DNA of 64,000 bases from Oscillospiraceae bacterium (GTDB taxonomy: Bacteria; Bacillota; Clostridia; Oscillospirales; Oscillospiraceae): assembly GCA_022794215.1 (NCBI GenBank), contig JAAWEH010000007.1:1-64000 (forward strand), written 5' to 3'. Below, piece after piece: positions 1 to 8,827 of this stretch. A program made the position numbers and the translations under genes. Within the stretch, counting starts at the first letter, position 1. Each line of letters starts with the position of its first letter. Below the pieces are notes generated by a model, which saw nothing but the letters and a program-made list of their open reading frames with translations, was not told where the DNA came from and did not search any database.

Positions 1-321
1 GGCCTTGGCGATGCGCAGGCCGAAGGCCACGTTCTCAAAGATGTTCATGTGGGTGAACAGGGCGTACTTCTGGAACACCGTGTTCACCTGCCGTTTATGG
101 GGCGGCACGTCGTTACATCGTCGGCCGTCAAAAAAAACGTCCCCGGAGGTAGGCTTTTGAAACCCACCAATGATCCTCAGCGTGGTGGTCTTGCCACACC
201 CGCTGGGGCCCAGGAGCGTTAGGAATTCTTTGTCATTGATGTAGAGATTGAGATGATCGAGAATGATCTCGTCGTCGAATTTCACGACGCAGTCCGATAG
301 ACGGATCAACTCCTTGGACAT
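1..321 (-). CDS. potA: Spermidine/putrescine ABC transporter ATP-binding protein, 5' part
   Basis: Only the first 107 codons are present; the gene runs off the left edge. It is a cytoplasmic ABC ATPase that would energise uptake through a membrane permease pair. The Walker A motif GPSGCGKTT is near residues 39-47, followed by [13 protein letters not shown] and the Q-loop region [20 protein letters not shown]. The wording of these stretches is typical of PotA-type polyamine importers, although other spermidine/iron-type importers are similar, so the substrate is inferred. The ATG at 321 is preceded by GGAGGA six bases away, which fixes the start. A strong promoter and a leader hairpin lie upstream. 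Confidence 0.85.
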   Translation of the reverse strand, partial: MSKELIRLSDCVVKFDDEIILDHLNLYINDKEFLTLLGPSGCGKTTTLRIIGGFQKPTSGDVFFDGRRCNDVPPHKRQVNTVFQKYALFTHMNIFENVAFGLRIAKA

Positions 322-365
322 GTATCCTCCCCCATTCCTATACTGCAATTTGGATAGATGTTTGA

Positions 366-402
366 AAAGGTCGTACCCACCTGTCGGTTGGGTACGACCT
401 TT
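366..402 (-). promoter_or_regulatory. Perfect 14-bp stem-loop in the potA leader
   Basis: Positions 366-379 and 389-402 are perfect reverse complements (arm AAAGGTCGTACCCA) around a 9-base loop. The element lies between the potA promoter and its ribosome site, so it should be transcribed into the 5' leader. On the minus strand the right arm ends in TTTT and is then followed by CAAAC, so a T-run is short. It could be a weak attenuator, an mRNA-stabilising structure or a protein-binding site. Confidence 0.6.
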
Positions 403-412
403 GACAGAGCAT

Positions 413-441
413 AATATACACGCAGTGTCGGGAAATGTCAA
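413..441 (-). promoter_or_regulatory. Sigma-A-type promoter for potA
   Basis: On the minus strand TTGACA (436-441) is followed after exactly 17 bases by TATATT (413-418). Transcription would begin near 406 and include the leader hairpin. The remaining stretch 442-593 shows no gene I can support. Confidence 0.75.
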
Positions 442-593
442 TATGTTTGAGGAAGAAAATTTGGGGAGACACGTATGGATACATCATCAAAATCAATATG
501 GCCAAGACAATGCTCGGCTAATTTCCTGTTGAAGATTTTGATATATGCCTGAAAATAAAGTGGCTATGATAATTATGATGATTAAATTGCTTT

Positions 594-1556
594 TCAGCAA
601 AAATACTCTTCTATAAAGGCAATGTTGCCTTTGGGCACCTCCAACACTTTCCCCTTCAAATATTCCAGTTCCCCTGCCCCGGTGGGGAAGTCGAAGATGA
701 GCTTGTAGGACCACAGGGCCTGACCCTTGCGCTCCAGCTTTTCATTGTCGGCTCGCCGGCCGTATTTTCCGTCTCCGGCCAGGGGGTGGCCGGCGGCGGA
801 GAATTGAGCTCTGATTTGATGGGTGCGGCCGGTGAGCAGCTGGCACTCCACCAGGGACAGACCGTTTTTGAATTGCAGGGTTTTGTACCGGGTGTGGGCC
901 GATTTGCCGCCGGGAACCGGGTTTTTGTAGACGGCGACCTGCTTTTTCTTTTCGTCCTTTAACAAAAAGCCCTTCAGATCCCCGGAGGGGGGGCTCATTT
1001 TTCCCACCACGGCGGCCAGATAGTATTTGGAGATCTCCCTATCCTTGATTTTATCGTTCATGATCCGCAGGGCCTCGGCGGTTTTGGCGGCGATGACCAG
1101 GCCGCCCGTGTTCCGGTCGATGCGGTTACACAGAGCGGGGGCGAAGGAATTTTCCCACCGGGGACTCCACTCCTTCTTCTGGTAGAGGTAGGCCTGGATG
1201 TGGGTGATGAGGGTGGAGACATACTCGTGCTCGTCCGGGTGGCAGAGAAGGCCGGGGCGCTTATTGCAGACGATGATGTTTTCATCCTCATAAATGATAT
1301 CCAGCTGGGGCTTAAAGACGGAGAGGAAGGCGTTATCCTCGGCGGGGGTATCGAAAAACTCGTCGTTGATGTATAATTGGAGCAGATCGCCGACGGCAAG
1401 CCGGTAGTCCCGCTGGGAGCCCTTGCCGTTGACCTTTACCCGCTTGAGGCGGATGTACTTTTGGGCCAGGGGAGCGGGGAGGAGGGGCACAGCCTTGCCC
1501 AGCCAGCGATCCAGCCGCTGGCCTGCGTCATTTTTTGTGATGGTGAATTCTTTCAT
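594..1556 (-). CDS. RluA-family pseudouridine synthase
   Basis: A 320-residue protein that should convert a specific uridine to pseudouridine in rRNA or tRNA. The N-terminal S4-like RNA-binding part (about residues 1-65, with QRLDRWLGK and KRVKVNG) precedes the catalytic domain. The catalytic aspartate is D147 in NRIDRNTGGLVI, the family's HRLDxxTSG motif with an unusual NRID opening. LLTGRTHQIRAQ and HPLAGDGKYG are the later conserved blocks. The start at 1556 is chosen because a G-rich ribosome site (GGGGGG) lies six bases upstream; an in-frame ATG at 1679 would run into the promoter of the divergent gene. The target (RluC-, RluD- or other type) cannot be assigned from sequence. Confidence 0.85.
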   Translation of the reverse strand: MKEFTITKNDAGQRLDRWLGKAVPLLPAPLAQKYIRLKRVKVNGKGSQRDYRLAVGDLLQLYINDEFFDTPAEDNAFLSVFKPQLDIIYEDENIIVCNKRPGLLCHPDEHEYVSTLITHIQAYLYQKKEWSPRWENSFAPALCNRIDRNTGGLVIAAKTAEALRIMNDKIKDREISKYYLAAVVGKMSPPSGDLKGFLLKDEKKKQVAVYKNPVPGGKSAHTRYKTLQFKNGLSLVECQLLTGRTHQIRAQFSAAGHPLAGDGKYGRRADNEKLERKGQALWSYKLIFDFPTGAGELEYLKGKVLEVPKGNIAFIEEYFC

Positions 1557-1622
1557 GGCAATCCCCCCAAACAGGGTTTTGCAATATTGTACCATTGAAA
1601 GAGAAAAAAGTGAAGAAAGTAT

Positions 1623-1651
1623 TTGACACAAGGGAAAAATTTCGCTATAAT
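1623..1651 (+). promoter_or_regulatory. Consensus sigma-A promoter for DUF177-rpmF
   Basis: TTGACA (1623-1628), a 17-base spacer, then TATAAT (1646-1651): a full match to the consensus. Transcription should start near 1658, giving a leader of about 25 bases before the ATG at 1682 with GGAG at 1671-1674. Confidence 0.9.
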
Positions 1652-1681
1652 GTCTGATGCACTGTTGCGAGGAGATCATTT

Positions 1682-2203
1682 ATGTATTTGGATTTAAGAG
1701 AGATCATCCATACGCCGGGGGAAAGCCGGGAGTTTCACTATGAACTGGATCTCAGCCAGGTGGAGCTTTACGGGGAAAAGCCCTTTGACCGGCCCATACA
1801 GGTTTCCGGCGTGGTGCGCAATATGGCGGGAGCCCTTGAGCTGGAGGGACGGGCAGAGAGCGTTTTGGACACCCGGTGTGACCGCTGTCTGAAGCCCATC
1901 ACCGTGACGCTGGACGTGTCGGTGAATACCCTTCTGGCGGAAGAGCTGGAGGATGAGGAAAACGACGAGATCATCCTGCTGGAAAAGGGCGGGGTAGAGC
2001 TGGACGAGATCTTCTCCACCGCCTGTATTTTGAATCTGGACGGCAAACACCTTTGCAGTGAGGATTGCAAGGGGCTGTGCGGAAAATGCGGCGCAGACCT
2101 GAACAAAGGGCCCTGCGGCTGCAAAAAAGAGTTGGATCCACGCCTCGCCGTCTTGGAGAGGCTTTTGGATAAAGGTTCCCAAGACAAAGACGAGGATGCA
2201 TGA
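1682..2203 (+). CDS. DUF177 (YceD-like) protein
   Basis: A 173-residue acidic cytoplasmic protein. Family marks are the CDRCL motif near residue 62-66 and a Cys-rich tail (LCSEDCKGLCGKCGADL then GPCGC), which look like metal-binding pairs. DUF177/YceD proteins are almost always encoded directly upstream of rpmF, as here, and have been linked to large-subunit rRNA accumulation; that role is family knowledge, not visible in the sequence. It shares a consensus promoter with rpmF and is 40 bases upstream of it. Confidence 0.88.
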   Translation: MYLDLREIIHTPGESREFHYELDLSQVELYGEKPFDRPIQVSGVVRNMAGALELEGRAESVLDTRCDRCLKPITVTLDVSVNTLLAEELEDEENDEIILLEKGGVELDEIFSTACILNLDGKHLCSEDCKGLCGKCGADLNKGPCGCKKELDPRLAVLERLLDKGSQDKDEDA

Positions 2204-2243
2204 TTTGAGATCAAGCCCCTGTCACATTTAAGGAGGTGTCACA

Positions 2244-2435
2244 ATGGCAGTCCCTAAGAGTAAAGTGTCCAAGCAGCGCCGGAACAAGCGCCGCAGCAGC
2301 GTGTGGAAGCTGGAGACCCCCAGTGTCAACGTCTGCCCCAAGTGCGGTGCGTATCGTCTGCCCCATCGGATGTGCAAGTCCTGCTTGAGCTACAATGGCC
2401 ACGACTTCAACAAGGTCGAGACCGTGGCCCAGTAA
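2244..2435 (+). CDS. rpmF: 50S ribosomal protein L32
   Basis: A 63-residue basic protein of the usual L32 length beginning MAVPKSKVSKQRRNKRR. Two CxxC pairs (VCPKCG and CKSC) form the zinc-binding C+ form of the protein. A near-perfect ribosome site AAGGAGGTG stands just ahead of the ATG, as expected for a ribosomal protein gene. It follows the DUF177 gene, its usual partner, and is closed by an intrinsic terminator at 2454-2484. Confidence 0.97.
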   Translation: MAVPKSKVSKQRRNKRRSSVWKLETPSVNVCPKCGAYRLPHRMCKSCLSYNGHDFNKVETVAQ

Positions 2436-2453
2436 GAGAGGCAAAGAAAAGGG

Positions 2454-2484
2454 AAAGAGGGGAAATGTCCCCTCTTTCTTTTTT
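2454..2484 (+). terminator. Intrinsic terminator after rpmF
   Basis: A 10-bp stem (2454-2463 with 2468-2477, arm AAAGAGGGGA) and a 4-base loop are followed by C and six Ts. Confidence 0.9.
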
Positions 2485-2493
2485 GCCTGCTAT

Positions 2494-2522
2494 GTGACAA
2501 AACCATGAGAATATGGTATACT
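2494..2522 (+). promoter_or_regulatory. Promoter for der-plsY-gpsA
   Basis: GTGACA (2494-2499), a 17-base spacer and TATACT (2517-2522), immediately after the rpmF terminator. The leader to the der ATG at 2557 is short and carries GGGGAGGAG. Confidence 0.75.
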
Positions 2523-2556
2523 ACAGGAAACTGTATTTTGGGGAGGAGCTGCCCTT

Positions 2557-3876
2557 ATGTCAAGACCGCTGGTGGCCATTGTAGGCCGGCCCAACGTGGG
2601 CAAATCCATGCTTTTCAATAAGCTTACCGGCCAGCGCCTGAGCATCGTGGAGGACACTCCCGGTGTGACCCGGGATCGGCTCTATGCCCCCTGCGAGTGG
2701 CGGGGGCGGAAATTCGACCTGGTGGACACCGGCGGTATCGAGCCGGGGACAGACAGCGAGATCCTGCTGTTTATGCGCAAGCAAGCGGAGATCGCCATTG
2801 AAAACGCCACCGTTATCATCTTCGTCTGCGACATTCAGACAGGACTGACCGCCTCCGACCAGGAGGTGGGCTCTATGCTGCTTAAGTCGGGTAAACCGGT
2901 GGTGCTGGCGGTAAACAAGATGGATAAGACGGGCCACACCGACCCGGACGTCTACGAATTTTATAACTTGGGCCTGGGAGATCCCATCCCGGTTTCCGCT
3001 GTCCACGGCCACGGTACCGGCGATCTGCTGGACGAGTGTTTCCAATACTTTCCGGAGACGGATGAGGTAGAGGAGGACTCAGACGTCATCAAGGTGGCCA
3101 TCATCGGTAAGCCCAATGTGGGCAAATCCTCCCTGGTCAACCGGATCCTGGGGGAGAACCGGGTCATTGTCTCCGACATGGCGGGCACCACCCGGGATGC
3201 GGTGGACAATTATTTTGAGAACGATAAGGGAAAATATCTGCTCATCGACACCGCCGGGATGCGCCGGAAATCCCGGGTGGATGACCGGGTGGAGAAGTTC
3301 TCGGTTCTGCGGGCCACCCTGGCCATCGAGAGAAGCGACGTGTGCTTGATCCTCATCGACGCAAACGAGGGGGTCACCGAGCAGGACACCAAGGTGGCGG
3401 GCCTTGCCCACGAAGCGGGGAAAGCCTGTATCATTGTGGTGAACAAGTGGGATGCGGTGGAGAAGGACGACAAGACCATGGACAAGATGTGTAAGGACGT
3501 CCGCCGGGATCTTGCCTATATGGATTATGCCCCCATTCTCTTTATCTCCGCCTTGACCGGCCAGCGGGTGGATAAGCTCTTTACCGTCATCAACGATGTG
3601 GCAAACCAGGCGGCCATGCGCATTTCCACCGGTATGCTCAACGATGTGCTGGCCGACGCCACCGCCCGGGTTCAGCCCCCCACGGACAAGGGCAAGCGGT
3701 TAAAGGTCTATTATATGACCCAGGTAGGGGTCAAACCGCCCCATTTTGTCATTTTCTGCAACCGGGCGGAGCTATTCCACTTCTCTTACCAGCGGTATAT
3801 TGAAAACCAGATCCGCTCCACCTTTGGACTGGAGGGGACGCCCATAAAGATCACCATTCGGCAGAAGGGTGACTGA
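2557..3876 (+). CDS. der: Ribosome-assembly GTPase Der (EngA)
   Basis: A 439-residue tandem GTPase needed for 50S subunit maturation. The first G domain starts with GRPNVGKS at residues 10-17 and has DTPG and NKMD; the second has GKPNVGKSS (about 184), DTAGMRRK and NKWD. The C-terminal KH-like domain ends the protein. Length and double-G layout match Der. It leads an operon with plsY and gpsA; the plsY ribosome site lies directly behind the der stop codon. Confidence 0.97.
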   Translation: MSRPLVAIVGRPNVGKSMLFNKLTGQRLSIVEDTPGVTRDRLYAPCEWRGRKFDLVDTGGIEPGTDSEILLFMRKQAEIAIENATVIIFVCDIQTGLTASDQEVGSMLLKSGKPVVLAVNKMDKTGHTDPDVYEFYNLGLGDPIPVSAVHGHGTGDLLDECFQYFPETDEVEEDSDVIKVAIIGKPNVGKSSLVNRILGENRVIVSDMAGTTRDAVDNYFENDKGKYLLIDTAGMRRKSRVDDRVEKFSVLRATLAIERSDVCLILIDANEGVTEQDTKVAGLAHEAGKACIIVVNKWDAVEKDDKTMDKMCKDVRRDLAYMDYAPILFISALTGQRVDKLFTVINDVANQAAMRISTGMLNDVLADATARVQPPTDKGKRLKVYYMTQVGVKPPHFVIFCNRAELFHFSYQRYIENQIRSTFGLEGTPIKITIRQKGD

Positions 3877-3889
3877 GGAGGGGGAAGAG

Positions 3890-4570
3890 ATGGATATGGA
3901 TGTACTTTTTGAGCTTGGTACGGCCTTTGTACTTCCCGGGCTTTTGATTGCGGTGATCGCGTATTTCTGCGGTTGCTTTAATGGAGCGGTTATTGTCTCC
4001 AAGTATATTCTCCGTGATGATATCCGAACCCACGGCAGTGGAAACGCGGGGTTGACAAACTTTTTCCGCACCTTTGGCGGGCCATTGACCCTGGTGGTCA
4101 TTCTTTGCGATGTGCTCAAAGCGGTGGCGGCCATTTTGGTGGGAAGCTGTTTGGCCCGGTTCTTGATCGTGGATGACGCTTTTGTGATTCTTTTGTCCAA
4201 ATACTGGGCGGCCTGCTTCTGTCTGCTGGGGCATATGTTCCCCTGTATGTTCGGCTTTAAGGGGGGGAAGGGCATCCTCTCGGGGGGCACCATCGCCATC
4301 ATGCTGGACTGGCGGCTGGCGCTGCTGGTCTGGGGTGGATTTCTGGTACTTACACTGCTGACCCGGTATGTCTCCTTGGGTTCGGTCTATGCGGCGGCGG
4401 CGTTTCCCTTTGGCACCTGGTTTTTTGTCAGCCATGACCCCGTTATTATGACCCTGTCGGTTTTTCTGGGGCTCCTGATCATCTGGATGCACCGGGGGAA
4501 CATGAAGCGGCTTTTGACAGGCAAAGAAAATAAGCTGTCTTTCCATAAGAAAAAGGAGGGCGGACAATGA
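3890..4570 (+). CDS. plsY: Acyl-phosphate:glycerol-3-phosphate acyltransferase PlsY
   Basis: A polytopic membrane enzyme of 226 residues that makes lysophosphatidic acid from acyl-phosphate and glycerol-3-phosphate. Family motifs are GSGNAGLTN, the GHMFPCMFGFKGGKG block and several hydrophobic segments. The ATG at 3890 has GGAGGGGG five bases upstream; an in-frame GTG at 3869 lies inside der and lacks a ribosome site. Its last codons overlap gpsA by ATGA, coupling it to the enzyme that makes its substrate. Confidence 0.93.
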   Translation: MDMDVLFELGTAFVLPGLLIAVIAYFCGCFNGAVIVSKYILRDDIRTHGSGNAGLTNFFRTFGGPLTLVVILCDVLKAVAAILVGSCLARFLIVDDAFVILLSKYWAACFCLLGHMFPCMFGFKGGKGILSGGTIAIMLDWRLALLVWGGFLVLTLLTRYVSLGSVYAAAAFPFGTWFFVSHDPVIMTLSVFLGLLIIWMHRGNMKRLLTGKENKLSFHKKKEGGQ

Positions 4571-5568
4571 ATATCACTGTATTAGGCTCCGGCGGGTGGG
4601 GTACCGCCCTGGCGCTGCTTTTACTGGAAAACGGGCACAAGGTGAGGCTTTGGTCTTACCGCGCGGAGGAGTGCGCCCTGCTGCAGAGCAGCCGGGAGAA
4701 TCCGCTGCTGTCCGGGGTGGCTTTGCCGGAGACGTTGGAGATCACCGCGGACATTGCCCAGGCGGGGGACAGCGGCCTGGTGGTTTTGGCCACGCCCTCC
4801 TTTGCCGTGCGAACCACGGCCCGGCAGGTAAAGCCCTATCTGGCGCCCGGTGCGGTCATCGTTTCGGTATCCAAGGGCGTGGAGAAGGACACCTCCCTGA
4901 CCCTTACGGAGGTCATTGCCCAGGAGGTGGGGGAGGATCACCCCATTGTGGCTCTTTCCGGGCCCTCCCACGCCGAGGAGGTGGGGCGGAAGGTTCCCAC
5001 CGTGGTGGTCTCCGCTTCCAAGGATGAGCCCAGCGCCAAAATGGTTCAGGATGCGTTTATGAACCAACGTTTCCGGGTCTACACCACCGACGACGTGGTG
5101 GGAGTGGAGCTGGGAGCGGCCCTGAAGAACGTCATTGCCCTCTGTGCCGGCGTCTGTGACGGCCTGGGCTACGGGGACAATACCAAGGCCGCTCTGATGA
5201 CCCGGGGCCTTACCGAGATCGCCCGACTGGGAGAGGCCCTGGGGGGAAGGAAGGAGACCTTCGCCGGCCTGGCCGGTCTGGGCGACCTGATCGTCACCTG
5301 TACCTCCATGCACTCCCGGAACCGGCGCTGCGGTATCCTCATCGGCAAGGGCACCCCGCCGGAGCAGGCGGTAAAGGAGATCGGCATGGTGGTGGAGGGC
5401 TACTACGCCGCCGCCAATGCCAAGGCCCTGGCCGACAAGGTGGGGGTGGAGATGCCCATCACCCAGGCGGCCTGCCAAGTCCTCTATGAGGGCAAGACTC
5501 CCCAGGAGGCCATGGTGGCCCTTATGACCCGGGACAAGAAGAACGAGAGCGAGGAAAGCTGGGTGTGA
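4567..5568 (+). CDS. gpsA: NAD(P)-dependent glycerol-3-phosphate dehydrogenase
   Basis: A 333-residue cytoplasmic enzyme that reduces dihydroxyacetone phosphate to sn-glycerol-3-phosphate. The Rossmann motif is VLGSGGWGTALALLL at the N-terminus; SGPSHAEEV, the catalytic-lysine block LGAALKNVIALCAGV and GLAGLGDLIVTCTS follow. Its start overlaps the plsY stop (ATGA), so the two steps of phospholipid initiation are translationally coupled. A strong bidirectional terminator follows. Confidence 0.97.
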   Translation: MNITVLGSGGWGTALALLLLENGHKVRLWSYRAEECALLQSSRENPLLSGVALPETLEITADIAQAGDSGLVVLATPSFAVRTTARQVKPYLAPGAVIVSVSKGVEKDTSLTLTEVIAQEVGEDHPIVALSGPSHAEEVGRKVPTVVVSASKDEPSAKMVQDAFMNQRFRVYTTDDVVGVELGAALKNVIALCAGVCDGLGYGDNTKAALMTRGLTEIARLGEALGGRKETFAGLAGLGDLIVTCTSMHSRNRRCGILIGKGTPPEQAVKEIGMVVEGYYAAANAKALADKVGVEMPITQAACQVLYEGKTPQEAMVALMTRDKKNESEESWV

Positions 5569-5598
5569 GCCACGGCTTTTCCCTGTGAAGAAAAGGAC

Positions 5599-5637
5599 AA
5601 AAAGCCCCGCATCCCAACTGGGATGCGGGGCTTTTTT
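5599..5637. terminator. Bidirectional terminator between gpsA and the SLH gene
   Basis: A 17-bp perfect stem (5599-5615 with 5620-5636), 4-base loop, A-run on the left and T-run on the right. It lies between two convergent genes and can serve both. Confidence 0.93.
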
Positions 5638-5641
5638 GCGT

Positions 5642-8600
5642 TCAATTTTCGGCATGGGTCGCTGTAAATTCTCCCGTTGCCAGATCCACGGTGTAGGTAT
5701 AGGTTCCCGCCTCGTGGAGGACGTCCTCCCCGTACTTCAACACCTGGTCAAAGGAGTACACGTAGGTGAGCGCAGTCCGCTCGACGTTGAGGTTCAGGGA
5801 ATCGGGAGCCCGGTCGGTGGGCTTCCAGTACCCGCCCCAGACGGTGGTACTGGGCAGGAGCAGCCGCTGGGCCACAGGGTCGGCCCCCTCCTGCTTGTGG
5901 ATGAGCCAGAGCTCATAGTCCCGGATCTCCTCCTTCGAAGAGATGGATTTCCACCGCAGCAGGACGGTGGCGGTGGGGGCTTCCGCTTTCCGCTCCACTG
6001 TGTAGCCCCTCTCGCCGGTAAGCAGCTCCAGCTGGTTGTCATAGGAGAAGGGGGCATGGGCCATGGAGGTCTCCCCGGTAGCCAGATCCGTGGTATAGGT
6101 GATGATGCCCGCCTTTTCCAGCACCTGTCCCTCATAGACCAGGTCGGCTTCCCGGTGATAGGTGTAGGTAAAGGTCTTCTTGTCCTCGCTGAGGCCCATG
6201 GTGTCGGCGGGGGTGCCGGGATCCAGAAGGGACAACCGGGCGTAAGGAAGAGGGACGGCAGTGCCCTCTCCCAGAGGGGAGCCGGCCTTGTAAATAGCCA
6301 CCATCGCACCGTGGGGGGCGTTCATAAAGCCGCCCCGGTCAAAGACAAAGATGGTGCAGATATCCGTTTCAAAGGTCTGCTCGTTGCTGTGGCCGGGGGC
6401 GCTGCGCAGATCGGCTACCGCCTGGTCGTAAGAGCGGGAGGCCGCCGGCGGAACAAAGGCCGATAGGTCAGCTTTCTCCCTGGCGTGGGTCAGAAGTTCG
6501 TCCTCGGAGAAAAGAGTGTTGTAGCGCCCGATCAGGGCTTTCCAGTCCTGTCCCCACAAGGTGGAGAAAGAGGTGGCGTGCTGCAGCTTCAAATCGGAGG
6601 AGAGTTGGACGGAGTATGCGTTGAAGGCGCCGGCGAGAGTGACCTGGGGCTGCCCGTCCACCAATTCCTGCCCCACCATAAGGGACAGAACCAGAGCCGT
6701 GTAAGCCTGTGCAGCGGCACTGTAGTCATAGTCCAGCAAGATGGTGGTATGGGTTCGGACAGCGGCAGAGTTTTCAGCCTCGACATCCGCCCAGTATTCG
6801 GACATAGCCTGATCCACGGCGGCCTGTACCTGCCGCGCCTCGGAGAAGGGGTCAATAGGGAAGGCCGCGTCGAACTGGGCCCGGGTGAAGGCCCCTGCCT
6901 CCGTCAGCCGCTCATGGAGGATAAAAAAGCCGCCCTTTTCATAGGCGAACAGAGCTGCTGCCGTGGCTTCTACCACATCGGAGCGGCGGAAGTCGGTAAA
7001 GTCCACGCAGGGGAGGAACACCCCCGCGTCATAGGCCAGAAGGAAGGGCTTGTCATAGGTGAAGTCCGCCCCCGCTCCTTCGGCGTAGCCCAAGGCCCGG
7101 AGAAGGAAGGTGAGGTACATCTCACAGCTTGCGGCACTCTCGGAGCTAAACTCAGTGGCCGAGATCCCCTTGGTGTACCCCTTGGCATAGCCCCAGGACA
7201 CATAGCCGTCTGCCCAGTCGGGCACGTCGGTGAAGGGGTGGGTCTTGCCCGCGGCCTTGGCCTGGGGTTCCTCCCCCAGGGCCCGGATGAGCATCACCAG
7301 AGCCTCCACCCGGGTGGGGGTTTTATCCAGGTTGAAATTACCCTTCTCGTCCCCCAGGAACAGCCCCAGGGATTTTAGCTTCCCGGCCAGCTCCTCCGCC
7401 TGGGAGGCGGGATCGTCGGGCGTTATGACGGGCAGAGTGTGGAGCTTGTCGGAATGCCCGGTGGCAAGCTCCAGCGTCTCGGTATCCGGCCTGCCCTTCA
7501 GGCTCTCACTGTAGGTATAGGTGAGAAGGGTCTTGTCCTCGTTCAGGGTGAGAGAATCAGGGGCCCGGTGGGTGTAGTAGACGGGGAAGCCGGCCTCCCC
7601 GGTGCCGTCGTCTTTGGTAATGGTCAGGTTGTAGCTCACCACCGCGCCCTGGAAGTAAGGCTCGGCGTCGAGCTTATAGACGCAGTTCAGGAAATAGGAG
7701 CGCCGGCCATCCTGGGCCTGGAAATACTGCAGCAGGACGGTGCAGGCGGGGGCCTCCAGGGTTTGCTCCGTCGTCCAGCCCTTTTTGTTCTTCGTCCGCT
7801 CCAGGGCGGCGGCGTAGGTGTTGTAGTCTTCCGGGATGGTGGGCTCCTGGGAAGTGACCTCCCCGGTGGTCAGATCCAGAGTGTAGACGAAATCCCCTGC
7901 CGGGCGGAGCATTTTGTCCCATCCGGAGAAGATGGGCTCGTCATAATGATAGGAGTAGGTGAAGATTTCCCCGTCCTCGCTCAGCTCCGCGGTCTGGGGC
8001 GGCTTTGCGGAACACCAAAGACTGTGGCGGGGGTGGGGAAGGGTGATGGCTTCGCCCGCCCCCTTGGCGCAGGGGGCCTTGGTAATGAAATTCAGAAAGC
8101 CGTGGTCTCTGTGGGGGGTGTTCCCCAGGTTGTAAATAAAGACGGTGCCGTAGTCGCTGTCAAAAGATTGCTCCGTCTTGTAAGATTCGCCGGCCTGGAA
8201 CTCCTTCACCGCCTGGGCATAGGCCGTCCCGGCAGCCTGCTGTGCCCAGTCGTAGCGGAAGAGATTGATGATGCCGCGGCTGGGGGAGGCGCGGCTGGTG
8301 CCCATATCCTCCGTGGGGAACTCCACATAGAGGACGGAATGGGAGCTAAAATCTGCATATTTCGCGGTACACTCCCAGCTCTCCTTCCCCAGGGTGAGGG
8401 TGGCCGGCTTCCCGTTCTGCGTCCTACCCCAGGCGTCCAGAGCGTCTCCGACGGTAAGATCGTCGCTGCGGGTGAGGGAGCCGGACACATCGGGATCGCT
8501 CCCCCGCAGGAGGATCCCGGGCCGCCCCGGATCCACCCGGGAGAGGGCCACCCACCGCCAAGCGTCCCGGCAGCCCGAGGTCACCACCCCGTCGGCGGTG

Positions 8601-8707
8601 GTGATGGAGATGAGGTAGACCGGCTCCTCATCGGCGGCGAGGGCGGAAGGGAGCAGGGATATGCACAGAATAAGGGACAGAAACAGCGCCAGCATCCTTC
8701 TTTTCAT
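5642..8707 (-). CDS. Secreted protein with central SLH domains and a duplicated module
   Basis: A 1021-residue exported protein of unknown function. A signal peptide spans about residues 1-24 (cleavage after ALA). Residues about 445-600 resemble SLH wall-anchoring domains (GNFNLDKTPTRVEALVMLIR, FTDVPDWADGYVSWGYAKGY). The flanks carry a long duplicated module, about 175-417 and 775-1012. Shared marks are SEDxxxFTYxYH, YTxDLxTGE, EAPxxTVLL and RAPDSL. Placing SLH domains between repeats rather than at an end is uncommon. The start at 8707 has AGGAGGG ten bases upstream. It has its own promoter and shares a terminator with gpsA. I do not recognise the repeated module. Confidence 0.85.
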   Translation of the reverse strand: MKRRMLALFLSLILCISLLPSALAADEEPVYLISITTADGVVTSGCRDAWRWVALSRVDPGRPGILLRGSDPDVSGSLTRSDDLTVGDALDAWGRTQNGKPATLTLGKESWECTAKYADFSSHSVLYVEFPTEDMGTSRASPSRGIINLFRYDWAQQAAGTAYAQAVKEFQAGESYKTEQSFDSDYGTVFIYNLGNTPHRDHGFLNFITKAPCAKGAGEAITLPHPRHSLWCSAKPPQTAELSEDGEIFTYSYHYDEPIFSGWDKMLRPAGDFVYTLDLTTGEVTSQEPTIPEDYNTYAAALERTKNKKGWTTEQTLEAPACTVLLQYFQAQDGRRSYFLNCVYKLDAEPYFQGAVVSYNLTITKDDGTGEAGFPVYYTHRAPDSLTLNEDKTLLTYTYSESLKGRPDTETLELATGHSDKLHTLPVITPDDPASQAEELAGKLKSLGLFLGDEKGNFNLDKTPTRVEALVMLIRALGEEPQAKAAGKTHPFTDVPDWADGYVSWGYAKGYTKGISATEFSSESAASCEMYLTFLLRALGYAEGAGADFTYDKPFLLAYDAGVFLPCVDFTDFRRSDVVEATAAALFAYEKGGFFILHERLTEAGAFTRAQFDAAFPIDPFSEARQVQAAVDQAMSEYWADVEAENSAAVRTHTTILLDYDYSAAAQAYTALVLSLMVGQELVDGQPQVTLAGAFNAYSVQLSSDLKLQHATSFSTLWGQDWKALIGRYNTLFSEDELLTHAREKADLSAFVPPAASRSYDQAVADLRSAPGHSNEQTFETDICTIFVFDRGGFMNAPHGAMVAIYKAGSPLGEGTAVPLPYARLSLLDPGTPADTMGLSEDKKTFTYTYHREADLVYEGQVLEKAGIITYTTDLATGETSMAHAPFSYDNQLELLTGERGYTVERKAEAPTATVLLRWKSISSKEEIRDYELWLIHKQEGADPVAQRLLLPSTTVWGGYWKPTDRAPDSLNLNVERTALTYVYSFDQVLKYGEDVLHEAGTYTYTVDLATGEFTATHAEN

Positions 8708-8744
8708 GGCGGAGCCCTCCTAAAATAAAGTGTTCTAACAGTAT

Positions 8745-8772
8745 ACTATAATAGCCCCTTTCCCTCTGTCAA
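8745..8772 (-). promoter_or_regulatory. Promoter for the duplicated-module SLH gene
   Basis: On the minus strand TTGACA (8767-8772), a 16-base spacer and TATAGT (8745-8750). A leader of roughly 30 bases precedes the ribosome site. Confidence 0.65.
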
Positions 8773-8827
8773 GCGGAAGGGGGGGTGAAACCCTTTTTTT
8801 CCGGCGGACTTCGCCTTCATTTTCTTT

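Noticed and set aside
263-532. An 89-codon plus-strand open frame near the left edge
   Set aside because: It overlaps potA, its promoter and the leader hairpin on the other strand and resembles nothing.
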